DNA from: Acidobacteriota bacterium
Lineage (GTDB): Bacteria > Acidobacteriota > Terriglobia > UBA7540
Assembly: GCA_021828245.1 (NCBI GenBank)
Contig: JAKASC010000018.1
Coordinates: 1-17,463, forward strand
Length of the DNA: 17,463 nt
Reading direction: 5' to 3'
Under the pieces are notes generated by a model. The model was given only the letters and a program-made list of their open reading frames with translations, did not search any database and was not told the DNA's origin. This document shows, piece after piece, positions 1 to 7,940 of the stretch (the first letter of the stretch is position 1; the number at the start of each line of letters is the position of its first letter). Position numbers and translations under genes: made by a program.

Positions 1-1
1 G

Positions 2-916
2 CGAATCATCAACTGCGCGCGCGGCGAATTGATAGACGAAAAGGCTCTGCTGGAGGCTATCGAAAGCGGCCAGGTGGCGGGCGCCGCGCTCGATGTGTTC
101 GAGGTCGAGCCTCCCAAAGACTCGCCGCTGGTGCGTCACCCGCACGTGATTGCCACGCCTCACATCGCCGGTTCGACGGAGGAGGCTCAGGAGATTGTGG
201 GTATCGCGATCGCCGAGCAGGTGCGCGATTTTCTCAAATATGGCACGCCGCGCAACGCGGTCAATCTGCCGCCGGTGACGGCGGAGGAATATCAGAGGCT
301 TCAACCTTACGTTGAATTGGGCGAAAAACTCGGCTCATTTTTGGCGCAAGTAGCCGGTGAGCGGATGGAGGAAGTTCGCATCAGCTACGATGGCGGACTG
401 GCCGAGGTGAACACTTATTTGGTCCGCAACGCCGTGCTCAAAGGAATTCTGCAGAAAAGCCTGGCGGAGGAAGTCAACCTCGTGAACGCCGGCGCCCTGG
501 CTCAAGAGCGAGGCATCGAAGTGGCGGAGTTGCGCAGCGCCCGGCGAGCCGCCTTCTCCAACTCGCTCGGAATTGCGTTGCGTTCAGAATCGAATTCCGC
601 ATCGGTGCTCGGCATGGTGGGCCTCCGCGGCGTTCCTCGAATCTTGGGCATTAGTGATATTGACATCGAGGCGCCGCTGAAGGGAACGATCCTCTTCATC
701 CGCAACCAAGATGTGCCCGGCGTCATTGGCCGCGTGGGCACGCTCCTCGGGGATCACCAAGTGAACATCGCCAACTTTGCTCTGGGACGCGACCGCGAAG
801 CCGGCGAGGCGTTGGGGTTGGTCAACGTGGATAACCCTGTCCCGGAGGAGGTTTTGGAAAAGCTGCGCTCCATTCCTGCCATCCGCGTCGTAAAGCTGAT
901 TACCATCGGCTCCTAG
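2..916 (+). CDS. serA: D-3-phosphoglycerate dehydrogenase, C-terminal part (5' end outside window)
   Basis: This is the last 304 residues of 3-phosphoglycerate dehydrogenase, which oxidises 3-phosphoglycerate to 3-phosphohydroxypyruvate in the first step of serine synthesis. The frame is open from base 2; the first readable residues, RIINCARGELIDE, are the classic NAD-binding-domain segment. The catalytic His lies in TPHIAGSTEEAQ, a variant of the usual PHLGAST motif. After the substrate/NAD domain comes an intervening allosteric-substrate-binding domain (roughly residues 100-225 of the fragment). A C-terminal ACT domain follows (about 230-304, with the typical DVPGVIGRVGTLLG and HQVNIANFALGR segments), so this is the long SerA form. 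It converges on the SGNH hydrolase gene with only 20 bases between them. A TTG or other start inside the window is not the true start. Identification is secure; the serine-sensing role of the ACT domain is family knowledge. Confidence 0.95.
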   Translation, partial: RIINCARGELIDEKALLEAIESGQVAGAALDVFEVEPPKDSPLVRHPHVIATPHIAGSTEEAQEIVGIAIAEQVRDFLKYGTPRNAVNLPPVTAEEYQRLQPYVELGEKLGSFLAQVAGERMEEVRISYDGGLAEVNTYLVRNAVLKGILQKSLAEEVNLVNAGALAQERGIEVAELRSARRAAFSNSLGIALRSESNSASVLGMVGLRGVPRILGISDIDIEAPLKGTILFIRNQDVPGVIGRVGTLLGDHQVNIANFALGRDREAGEALGLVNVDNPVPEEVLEKLRSIPAIRVVKLITIGS

Positions 917-926
917 GGGAGAAAAT

Positions 927-944
927 CGCCGCACCTTCACGGCG
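927..944 (-). terminator. Possible intrinsic terminator of the SGNH hydrolase gene
   Basis: Read on the minus strand, CGCCG pairs perfectly with CGGCG across an 8-nt loop that contains the stop codon of the hydrolase gene. ATTTTC follows immediately. The stem is short (5 bp) and the T run is only four, so this is a weak candidate in the 20-base gap between two convergent genes. Confidence 0.35.
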
Positions 945-2328
945 CGGGCGTAAGCCGGTAGTGACGCGCAACCGGCTCGGCAGTGGCCCGGGCCTTGTAA
1001 ATCAGCTCATTCTGCTGTTGATTCAGCGTGGCGAGGAGGCTCGAAACCGCCGATGGAACGCCGGCGGCTTCGTCGTGCTGGAGCGGTACCTGAACGGCTC
1101 GCCATCCATAAAACCTCAAGTCCACGCGATGCCAAACGAGGGTCAACACTTTATCCGCCTGCTGCATCATGGGCGTATCGTATTGTGCAAGGTTGATGCC
1201 CCGCTCGAGCTCCTCCTTGGGGAACTTTCCCACCGTTTCGCCATCAATTGCGAGCTGATAGTGGCCCGCGGCGAGGCCCGTCACTCGCAGTATTTCGGAA
1301 TCCAGCTCACGATACATGTGGGATTGCTTGACAACCCACGCGGCGACAGGGTTAATCTCCGGTCCTTCAAGAGGCGGCAGCGGCCAGAAAATTTCCTCGT
1401 TTTTCCCCCAAGGGTCGGGCGGAAACTGCGGCCAGTGGGTGGAATGAAGGGTCATGATCGGGTAAGGCAACGACCGGTCGGTTTCCGTCCATGTGAGGCC
1501 CGAGGGTCCTGCGGAGAGATTGGTTATCTGCGCGTCTTTGGACTCCACGACGGAAGAAGAAGCGGCGCTAATCACCACTCGGCTGACCGTTGCGGGAGCA
1601 CTCCATGCTTTGAGCAGCGCCTGCGCCATCACCAACTCAGCACTCGGCCCGGGGTGAACACGACCCGGGATGATTTTCCCGGCGAGCGCTGGATGGGACT
1701 GTTTGGTTTCTTCCATCAGCCGGATGAGCGGCGTGTGAAAATCCACGACCGCTAAGTGATCCTGCGCGCCGAGCCGGCGGACGAAGCCGGCGTAACGGCT
1801 GATGACGCTGTCATATCCTCCCGGTGCGTGAGTGGGATTATACGGATAAGAGGGTGGTTGGGTAATGTCATCCCAAGGGGTCGGCTCAATCAGAACAATC
1901 CTCACACCGGGCAAGTGACCGCGAAGCGAGCGGATGATGTGGCGATAACCGTTTTCGTACGTTTGGGCGATGGCCTCATCCCAGGGACGATAATGGCCGT
2001 CGTTCATGCCGAGCATAATCGTGACGACGTCCGGATGAAATGGAAACACATCGCGCGCGAGGCTCACATCCACGGGTGCCGTCCAGTTGCCGAGCACCGT
2101 GGCTCCGCCGACAGCGGAGTTGACGAATTTAATCCGCAGATGCGGGAAGCGCGTCCGAACGTAGGTCTCGACCGCAACCGTGTAATAACGCTGTTCGGTG
2201 ATGCTGTCGCCGTAAAAGACAACGCGGTCGCCATTTTTCAGAAAAAATGGGCGCTGCTGGGCTCCGGCTGCGGACACCCACGCGAGCACCAGCCCCATCG
2301 CCACCCAACCCTTCTTCCACGCCGTCAT
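937..2328 (-). CDS. Secreted SGNH/GDSL-family hydrolase (463 aa) lacking the usual catalytic Asp
   Basis: This is an exported SGNH-fold hydrolase, a family of esterases and deacetylases often acting on acylated sugars. The start at 2328 is chosen because AAGGAGG lies just upstream and the protein then begins with a clean signal peptide (about 1-23, ending VSAAGA). The longer frame to 2463 has no such features. Block I is FYGDSITE (Ser42), block III is GMNDG (Asn109) and block V is VHPG (His225). The residue three before that His, normally Asp in a DxxH motif, is Gly222 (codon GGT at 1663-1665). A further 200 residues form a C-terminal domain I do not recognise. It lies 103 bases downstream of the TIM-barrel gene on the same strand, so the two are probably co-transcribed and may serve carbohydrate breakdown (inference). 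Substrate unknown. Confidence 0.85.
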   Translation of the reverse strand: MTAWKKGWVAMGLVLAWVSAAGAQQRPFFLKNGDRVVFYGDSITEQRYYTVAVETYVRTRFPHLRIKFVNSAVGGATVLGNWTAPVDVSLARDVFPFHPDVVTIMLGMNDGHYRPWDEAIAQTYENGYRHIIRSLRGHLPGVRIVLIEPTPWDDITQPPSYPYNPTHAPGGYDSVISRYAGFVRRLGAQDHLAVVDFHTPLIRLMEETKQSHPALAGKIIPGRVHPGPSAELVMAQALLKAWSAPATVSRVVISAASSSVVESKDAQITNLSAGPSGLTWTETDRSLPYPIMTLHSTHWPQFPPDPWGKNEEIFWPLPPLEGPEINPVAAWVVKQSHMYRELDSEILRVTGLAAGHYQLAIDGETVGKFPKEELERGINLAQYDTPMMQQADKVLTLVWHRVDLRFYGWRAVQVPLQHDEAAGVPSAVSSLLATLNQQQNELIYKARATAEPVARHYRLTPAP

Positions 2329-2431
2329 TCCCGCCTCCTTGACTCGATGACTTCCCTCTTCTGTCCGCCGCGCCGATCGTTTGATGATGACGCCGATGGT
2401 CTCGATGCTCGATTCCAAGGCTATGACCTCT

Positions 2432-3289
2432 TCACACTTGCAGCCGGCGCAGATAAGGCACACTCGCCTTCATGAGGGGAAAAGGCATTTCCACGTAATA
2501 GTTCTTGATGCCTCCGATTTTCGCGGCGGCAAAAATCTTCTTCCAATTCAGTGTGCCCTGACCGACGGCCACAATCTTGCGGGTTCTCGCATCCCAACCT
2601 TGCACATGCATGGAGATGAAGCGGCCGGGATAGGTGGTGAAATAATGGATGGGATCAAAGCCGTATTCGATGGCGGAAATCTGGAACTGAAATTTGACGG
2701 TGCGGGGATTGAGGAGGCGAAACAAAATGTCGTAGGTTCGCTGGCCGTCCACCGAGGTGTCAATGAAACCCTCGTTGTGGAGACCTTGCTGGATACCAGC
2801 CTCGGCCGCGCGCTCCGCAATGCGATTGAATTCGTCCGCCGCACGCTTGACGTCCTCCATGGTGGGATGCGCGGGCCCTTCGAGCGAGGGGACAATCATC
2901 TGGGTCAGCCCCAGCTCTTTGGCCCAGGCGATTCGGCCTTCCTGGTTCTCGCGCAGCTCCTGGATAGAAAAATGCGAACTGATGCATTCGACGCCCAAAT
3001 CGTGAATCATGCGGCGAAGCTCGGCGCCCGAGTACTTGGCGAGACCGCCAAAACCCAGGTCGGCGTAACCGACCGGCGAACAGAGCTCGATACTTTGAAA
3101 ACCAGCCGCCTTCAGCTTCTTAATGGTGCCCGGGAAATCCCGGGCGATCATCTTGCGGACCGGCCACGTTTGGCAACCAATCGGCAGGCCAAGCGGATTG
3201 GCGCGAAGCTCCTGTGCCGACCAAAGGCCGGCGATACTTGCTGACCCGGCTGCCTGCTTCAAAAAATCTCGACGAGAAATTTGAGACAT
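2432..3289 (-). CDS. TAT-exported sugar phosphate isomerase/epimerase-like TIM-barrel protein (285 aa)
   Basis: This belongs to the xylose-isomerase-like TIM-barrel (AP-endonuclease-2 fold) superfamily. The start at 3289 follows GGAGGAGGAAATC and gives a protein opening MSQISRRDFLKQAAG, a twin-arginine signal, so it should be folded with its metal in the cytoplasm and exported. Barrel landmarks are FQSIELC (about 66-70), SSHFS (104-108), the HNEGF segment (171-175), PGRFISMHVQ (221-230) and a terminal YYVEM with Glu267, a likely metal ligand. Where related barrels usually carry an Asp in the sixth strand, this one reads VKFQFQIS (198-205), with Gln instead. It precedes the secreted SGNH hydrolase on the same strand, which suggests periplasmic sugar processing (inference). 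Acidobacteria and Planctomycetes carry many TAT-signal paralogues of this family; the substrate cannot be told from sequence. Confidence 0.85.
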   Translation of the reverse strand: MSQISRRDFLKQAAGSASIAGLWSAQELRANPLGLPIGCQTWPVRKMIARDFPGTIKKLKAAGFQSIELCSPVGYADLGFGGLAKYSGAELRRMIHDLGVECISSHFSIQELRENQEGRIAWAKELGLTQMIVPSLEGPAHPTMEDVKRAADEFNRIAERAAEAGIQQGLHNEGFIDTSVDGQRTYDILFRLLNPRTVKFQFQISAIEYGFDPIHYFTTYPGRFISMHVQGWDARTRKIVAVGQGTLNWKKIFAAAKIGGIKNYYVEMPFPLMKASVPYLRRLQV

Positions 3290-3470
3290 GATTTCCTCCT
3301 CCGGCATTGCAGCCTCTGAGGCCGCCCCGTCAGTTTACAACAAACATCCGGAACCAAATCTGGAATTTTCAAACGGTGCGCGGAGGCAGTTCCGCCTTCG
3401 CCGGGGATGTTGAGAGTTTAACGGAGCGCGGCGAGGCCGAGGGGTGAAAATCGCTCCGGGTAGGCAAAGC

Positions 3471-4151
3471 TCAGTTGGCCAAGACCTCCCGGACCTTGCG
3501 AAGCAGCGCACCGGGCGTGAACGGCTTTTGCAAATAGGCTGTATCGGGGTCCAGGACGCCATGATGCACAATCGCGCTGTCCGTGTAGCCGGACATATAA
3601 AGAACCTTGGTTTCCGGATGGAGAGGCTTCACCCGCTCGGCCACCTCACGCCCACTGAATTCGGGCATAACGACATCCGTCAGCAGGAGATGAATCAGCG
3701 AGGTGGTGTCGGCGGCGAGGCGCAGAGCGTCGGGGGCGCTTTCCGCCTCAGAACGCGCGACGACGCCCACAATGGCATCAGCAAGAAGCGCCACCCGCCT
3801 CCGACGCATCTGCGCAAGAATCAGGCGGTCATCCAGCTCCAGCGGCCGCTCGGGGAAGCGAAATTGTTTCCTCAGGCTGAGTACGGGGATCACTTCGCCA
3901 CGGACGTTAATCAACCCCAGAAAGGATTCCGGAGCCTTTGGCAGGGGAGTGATTTCCACCGCGCGCAAGACCCTGATCACGCTCGAGAGAGCCACGGCGC
4001 AGCTTTGGCCCTGAATCGTAAAGACCAATAGCTGGACCAACGTCTGCTCCGCTGGATCCCACGGTGAGCTTCCCGACATTCCATTATTGCGGCGCCTCAT
4101 GACAGCGGTTTCCGCGCCGACAGCCGCGAGTTCGGAGAATCGTTCTGCCAT
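3471..4151 (-). CDS. CheW domain fused to a partial response-regulator receiver (226 aa)
   Basis: Residue numbers are for the chosen start at 4151, preceded by AGGGAG at suitable spacing; other in-frame ATGs lie at 4190, 4100 and 4079. Residues about 38-137 are a CheW scaffold domain, with LLVFTIQGQ at its start, the conserved NVRGEVIPV segment and ALLADAIVGVV. CheW domains couple chemoreceptors to CheA. The last 40 or so residues of the CheW fold are absent. Instead, residues about 140-226 match the second half of a receiver domain: phosphoacceptor Asp159 in LLTDVVMP, MSGYTD with Ser187, and Lys209 in QKPFTP, in the style of hybrid histidine kinase receivers. The first half of the receiver, including the acidic Mg-binding pair, is missing. 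The join is in frame, with no stop or frameshift. Function uncertain; it may be a decayed or rearranged gene or a new fold combination. Confidence 0.7.
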   Translation of the reverse strand: MAERFSELAAVGAETAVMRRRNNGMSGSSPWDPAEQTLVQLLVFTIQGQSCAVALSSVIRVLRAVEITPLPKAPESFLGLINVRGEVIPVLSLRKQFRFPERPLELDDRLILAQMRRRRVALLADAIVGVVARSEAESAPDALRLAADTTSLIHLLLTDVVMPEFSGREVAERVKPLHPETKVLYMSGYTDSAIVHHGVLDPDTAYLQKPFTPGALLRKVREVLAN

Positions 4152-4295
4152 GCATTCGCTCCCTGTGACGACCCCTGCGCGCGCGGACATGACCCCGGGC
4201 TTTCCGGGGCGCTGGCCTTTCTATCAATCCTGATATCGGTTTTTCGCTAAAAGACTTGAAGGTTAAGGTACGGTTCCTGGGGCCAGGCTAACGGG

Positions 4296-4326
4296 ACGAC
4301 AGATAGGAAACCCAATTCGTTATAAT
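4296..4326 (+). promoter_or_regulatory. Promoter for the pruA-like gene
   Basis: A perfect TATAAT -10 box lies at 4321-4326, with a weak -35 (ACGACA, 4296-4301) 19 bases upstream. Transcription would begin near 4333, on top of the first in-frame ATG. This is why the second ATG at 4357, which has GGAGG at 4345-4349, is the better start. Confidence 0.6.
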
Positions 4327-4356
4327 GGTCTCATGGCAGCCGATGGAGGCCCTGTG

Positions 4357-5916
4357 ATGCAACTCCCGGAATTCCACAACGAGCCGTTGAGCAACTTCAG
4401 CGGTGATCAACACCAACATTCGCAGATGCAAGATGCCATCGAGCGAGTGCGCGCCGAACTCGGACGGGAATATCCTGCGGTGATCGGCGGAGAGCAGATT
4501 CGGACCGCGGAGAAATTTGATTCTTGCAATCCCGCCCATCCTCAAGAAGTGGTCGGACGATTTCCCCGAACCACCCCCGAACTGGCGGCTCAGGCAATTC
4601 GCCAAGCCGATGAGACTTTCAAAAGCTGGAGCCGAACGCCCGCCAAAGACCGCGCGGCCTTGCTATTGAAGACGGCCCAGATTCTCCGAGAGCGAAAGTA
4701 CGAGTTCGAGGCATGGGAGGTTTTTGAAGTCGGAAAACCTTGGGCCGAAGCCGACGCCGACGTGGCGGAGGCCATTGACTTCTGTGAGTTCTACGCCCGT
4801 GAGATGTTGCGGCTCGACGGGCCGCAACCGCTCACCCCCGTTTTAGGGGAAAGCAATGTGCTGAAGTACATCCCGCTCGGCGTGGGCATCGTGGTCCCTC
4901 CGTGGAACTTTCCCTTGGCTATCCTCGCCGGAATGACCACCGCGGCCATCGTCGCCGGCAATACTGTTGTTCTCAAGCCGTCGAGCGATTCGCCGACGGT
5001 GGGCTACCAGTTCTTCCAGGCTCTCCGCCAAGCTGGATTGCCGGCGGGTGTTGTGAACTTCCTGCCCGGACCGGGATCGAAAGTCGGGGACCACTTGGTG
5101 GCCCATCCTCGGACACGCTTTGTGGCGTTCACCGGGTCCAAACAGGTGGGATTGTGGGTCAATGAATTGGCAGCTCGGCCGGTGCCCGGGCAGATTTGGA
5201 TCAAGCGGGTCATTGCGGAGATGGGCGGCAAGGATGCCATCATCGTGGATGATGAGGCTGACATCGAGGCGGCGGTCGAAGGCGTCACCATCTCGGCCTT
5301 TGGATTTCAGGGGCAGAAATGCTCTGCATGTTCCCGCGCCATTGTCGTGGAAAACGTGTACGACGAGTTTCTCAGCCGGTTAACGAAGCGGGTGGAAACG
5401 CTTCGAGTGGGCGACCCTAGCGATCCCGCAACAGAGATGGGCCCGGTGATCAATGAGCGGGCAGCACGATCCATCATGGAATATGTCGAGATCGGTCGGC
5501 GCGAGGGACGGCTCCTGACGGGCGGGAACCGCTTCCCGAGGCCGGGATTCTTTATCGCCCCCACGGTCATCGCCGACGTTTTACCTCGAGCCCGGATTGC
5601 GCAAGAGGAAATCTTCGGTCCTGTGTTGGCGGTCCTCAAGGCGCCGAACTTCGATCAAGCGCTGGACATTGCGAATGACACCGAGTACGGGCTGACGGGC
5701 GCCGTCTATACCCGAAATCGGGCGAAGATAGAAAAGGCCGCTGAGCAATTCCACGTGGGCAATCTCTATTTTAACCGGAAGTGTACGGGCGCTTTGGTCG
5801 GCGGGCACCCCTTCGGCGGATTCAACATGTCAGGAACGGATTCGAAGGCGGGTGGGCGGGATTATCTCCTTCTATTCACGCAAGCCAAATGCCTTAGCGA
5901 GAAGATTATCCCCTAA
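4357..5916 (+). CDS. pruA: L-glutamate gamma-semialdehyde (pyrroline-5-carboxylate) dehydrogenase (519 aa)
   Basis: This NAD-dependent aldehyde dehydrogenase oxidises glutamate semialdehyde to glutamate, the second step of proline breakdown. The start at 4357 is chosen over the ATG at 4333 because GGAGG lies 7 bases upstream and the predicted transcript starts at about 4333. Aldehyde-dehydrogenase landmarks are PPWNFPLA (Asn184), VVLKPSSDSP (Lys207), FTGSKQVG, AEMGGKDAIIVD (general-base Glu288), GQKCSACSR (nucleophile Cys322) and EEIFGPVLAV. The GQKCSACSR signature and an overall length of about 520 point to the RocA/PruA single-function class rather than a generic aldehyde dehydrogenase. No proline dehydrogenase gene lies beside it, so proline oxidation must be encoded elsewhere or the enzyme serves ornithine or arginine routes. 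It is followed 108 bases on by the diguanylate cyclase gene, which has its own candidate -10 box. Confidence 0.9.
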   Translation: MQLPEFHNEPLSNFSGDQHQHSQMQDAIERVRAELGREYPAVIGGEQIRTAEKFDSCNPAHPQEVVGRFPRTTPELAAQAIRQADETFKSWSRTPAKDRAALLLKTAQILRERKYEFEAWEVFEVGKPWAEADADVAEAIDFCEFYAREMLRLDGPQPLTPVLGESNVLKYIPLGVGIVVPPWNFPLAILAGMTTAAIVAGNTVVLKPSSDSPTVGYQFFQALRQAGLPAGVVNFLPGPGSKVGDHLVAHPRTRFVAFTGSKQVGLWVNELAARPVPGQIWIKRVIAEMGGKDAIIVDDEADIEAAVEGVTISAFGFQGQKCSACSRAIVVENVYDEFLSRLTKRVETLRVGDPSDPATEMGPVINERAARSIMEYVEIGRREGRLLTGGNRFPRPGFFIAPTVIADVLPRARIAQEEIFGPVLAVLKAPNFDQALDIANDTEYGLTGAVYTRNRAKIEKAAEQFHVGNLYFNRKCTGALVGGHPFGGFNMSGTDSKAGGRDYLLLFTQAKCLSEKIIP

Positions 5917-5937
5917 GTTGGTCCAGCTTTTCTGAAT

Positions 5938-5966
5938 TTCCTGGACGGAGGAAAGCGGCGTATAAT
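5938..5966 (+). promoter_or_regulatory. Candidate promoter for the GGDEF gene
   Basis: A perfect TATAAT lies at 5961-5966 in the short gap after pruA, but the matching -35 position (TTCCTG, 17 bases upstream) is poor. If used, it gives a leader of about 50 bases before the ATG at 6025. Confidence 0.4.
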
Positions 5967-6024
5967 CACCCCTGTTGTGGGGAAGCGCAGAACTTAGACC
6001 TGTTGAATGTGAGTCAAACTTTCC

Positions 6025-6888
6025 ATGCCGTCCGGCACAAAGAACAAACCTGACCAGCACACGGAGCTCTTTGAAAAGCTTGGGCCCGACGCCCGCTTAC
6101 AAATCGAGCTTTCGCAAGTGGGCGCTCGGAACCGGGACCTTTGGATCATCACGATCTTTGCAGCCATCGTGTTGGTGCTGGGAGCGGCCTCGCTCCTCAC
6201 GCCGAAGAGCTTCTGGCAATCCAATGAGATTGAAATCATGGTGCCGCCCCAGTTGCTCTTCGTGCTGATGATGGTGCTGGTCATCATCGCACTTTACTTT
6301 ATGCGACGAGAGACCGAAAACCGAGGCTTGCGCCTGGCCCATCTGGAGCAAACGCTCGCCCACCATACGGAGCGCTCGGCTGGGCTGGTGGATTCTTTAA
6401 CCAATGTGTTTAATCGAAATTTCCTATACGAACTGCTGCAAGGTGAAATCGCGCGAGCCGAGCGCAACCAGCGGGCGCTGGCGCTCATCATGTGCGACGT
6501 GAATTATTTCAAGCGAATCAACGATCGCTACGGTCACCTGATGGGAGACTACGTCCTGGCGCAAGTTGCCACCATTCTGAAATATTGCGTCCGGGGTTCC
6601 GATTATATCGTCCGCTACGGCGGCGATGAGTTTGTCATTATTTTACCGGAGACCGAAGAAACGGGAGCCAACATTGTCCTGCAACGTATCCACCAAAAAG
6701 TCGCGGAATGGGACCGCGAAAACCGCGTGGGTGAGTTTCCGATCTCCGTCAGTCTCGGCCTCTATCATCACGTTCCGGGGCAAGCCGCAGAAAAGGATTT
6801 GGCGGAGGCCGACAGCCGCATGTATCAGGCCAAGCAAGCCCTTCATGCCAACCAAAGCGGCGCGACGGCCGAACCTAAATTGAAATGA
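6025..6888 (+). CDS. Membrane-anchored GGDEF diguanylate cyclase (287 aa)
   Basis: This enzyme should make cyclic di-GMP from two GTP. Two hydrophobic segments (about 39-58 and 76-93) anchor it, and a short linker helix leads to a GGDEF domain from about residue 120. The domain opens with the usual DSLTNVFNR. It has Asp158 at the metal site, NDRYGH, and an intact active-site loop RYGGDEF (GGDEF at 199-203). The RGSD at 190-193, exactly five residues before GGDEF, is an intact inhibitory I-site, so product feedback is expected. The space between the two membrane segments is only about 17 residues, too short for a conventional periplasmic sensor domain. No EAL or HD-GYP domain is present. The start lacks a strong ribosome binding site, but upstream in-frame codons run into a stop. 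It converges on the next gene with a 31-base gap. Confidence 0.93.
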   Translation: MPSGTKNKPDQHTELFEKLGPDARLQIELSQVGARNRDLWIITIFAAIVLVLGAASLLTPKSFWQSNEIEIMVPPQLLFVLMMVLVIIALYFMRRETENRGLRLAHLEQTLAHHTERSAGLVDSLTNVFNRNFLYELLQGEIARAERNQRALALIMCDVNYFKRINDRYGHLMGDYVLAQVATILKYCVRGSDYIVRYGGDEFVIILPETEETGANIVLQRIHQKVAEWDRENRVGEFPISVSLGLYHHVPGQAAEKDLAEADSRMYQAKQALHANQSGATAEPKLK

Positions 6889-6919
6889 CCCCGTCTTCGC
6901 CGACGGATGCCATGCGTTC

Positions 6920-7771
6920 TCATCGGCTCGCTGAGGGCAATCGAGACGTGCCGGCAATGCCAAAATCCCACACGTCAGTGTTAAGCTTTCCACCTGGCAT
7001 CAGTTCACCAATGGCATATTGGCCCGGCTGGAGCGGCTCGATTGGCTTTAGCCGATAGATGCCCGGAGCGACCTGAGTTTGCTCAAGAGGAATCGTCCGT
7101 CTGAGTTCGCCGGATTTCCCCACCCCAATGCCCGTCTGAATGGTCTCGACCAGCCGATTATGGTGAAGGATCTTCAGAGGAATCAGGACAGCCTTGGTCC
7201 CCCAGTTATCCGTGGCCTCGATAAAAAAAATGGGTCGCCGAGTTGCCACCCGGACCGAGGCCTTAGCGCCCTCCAGCACCACCCATGTGCGGTCTTTAAG
7301 TAAAGGAGCCGGCAGGGCCAGCGATAAGGCCAGCCGCCTTCTGTCCCGCTCAACTTTGGCGGCGGATTGAACCAGAGGCCAGACCACGGTGCCATCAAAT
7401 AGGTAAACACCTTCGGTGGTGGGCAGGCCAATCCCAGGTTTTATCTGGTAGCCGGTCGCGGGAATGCTGTCAAACCGCTGGTGCTCGATGCGGCGAGCTT
7501 GTTCCAGGATTCTCCGTTCGGCAGCCTTCTCCTGCTCCTCACCGCGCCGGGTCGCTGAAAAGTCAACCAGCGACTTAGGGACTTCCTCCCAATCCCCGCG
7601 CTCCAGGCTGTAATAGCGGACCCGATTGCCTTCCACCTTGAACGTCTTGACCAGTTGGTAGGTGCCATCTTTCAAGTACAGCTTAATGCCCGCCGCCGAC
7701 ATTGGGACGCACACGATGAGACCCAAGAAGATGGCCCAGAGTCGGGTTCGCATAATCCTCGTCGCCATCAT
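6920..7771 (-). CDS. Exported hypothetical protein, about 283 aa
   Basis: I do not recognise a named family. The protein begins with a signal peptide (about 1-28, basic MATRIMRTR then a hydrophobic run ending MSAAG). A short beta-rich segment follows (about 29-76), with LYLKDGTYQLV and VRYYSLERGDWEEVP, resembling small exported domains that are common next to other acidobacterial genes. A charged, probably helical or coiled-coil stretch covers about 77-98. The last 180 residues are predicted mainly beta, with GIYRLKPIEPLQPGQYAIGE near the end. The first ATG at 7771 is adjacent to a second at 7768; AGAGGG upstream is better spaced for the second, so the true start may be one codon later. It is divergent from the HEAT-repeat gene. 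I expect an envelope protein, but no function can be claimed. Confidence 0.75.
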   Translation of the reverse strand: MMATRIMRTRLWAIFLGLIVCVPMSAAGIKLYLKDGTYQLVKTFKVEGNRVRYYSLERGDWEEVPKSLVDFSATRRGEEQEKAAERRILEQARRIEHQRFDSIPATGYQIKPGIGLPTTEGVYLFDGTVVWPLVQSAAKVERDRRRLALSLALPAPLLKDRTWVVLEGAKASVRVATRRPIFFIEATDNWGTKAVLIPLKILHHNRLVETIQTGIGVGKSGELRRTIPLEQTQVAPGIYRLKPIEPLQPGQYAIGELMPGGKLNTDVWDFGIAGTSRLPSASR

Positions 7772-7940
7772 TAACCCTCTTCATTTTGATGCTAACTCCG
7801 CTGACCAGAAAGCATCAACCGTCAGTGGGGCCGCAGAAGCCGAGACAGGAAAGCTCCCTCTCAGCGGGGGGGTTCCACCCAGGAAATGCAGCCGCCCTCG
7901 GCCAGAAATTTTGTCAGGACGGCACCGCGAACCTTCCCGT

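Noticed and set aside
961..2475. Long plus-strand frames opposite the SGNH hydrolase.
   Set aside because: They are antisense to a gene with clear GDSIT, GMNDG and HPG motifs and a strong ribosome binding site, and their translations are Arg/His-rich with no domain.
4333..4356. ATG at 4333 as the start of the pruA-like gene, implying a leaderless transcript.
   Set aside because: The second ATG at 4357 has GGAGG seven bases upstream, and the predicted transcript start falls on or near 4333.
7662..7940. N-terminal extension of the HEAT-repeat frame.
   Set aside because: It overlaps the start of the divergent exported protein, and the signal peptide begins only after 7941, so it is most likely non-coding in this frame.
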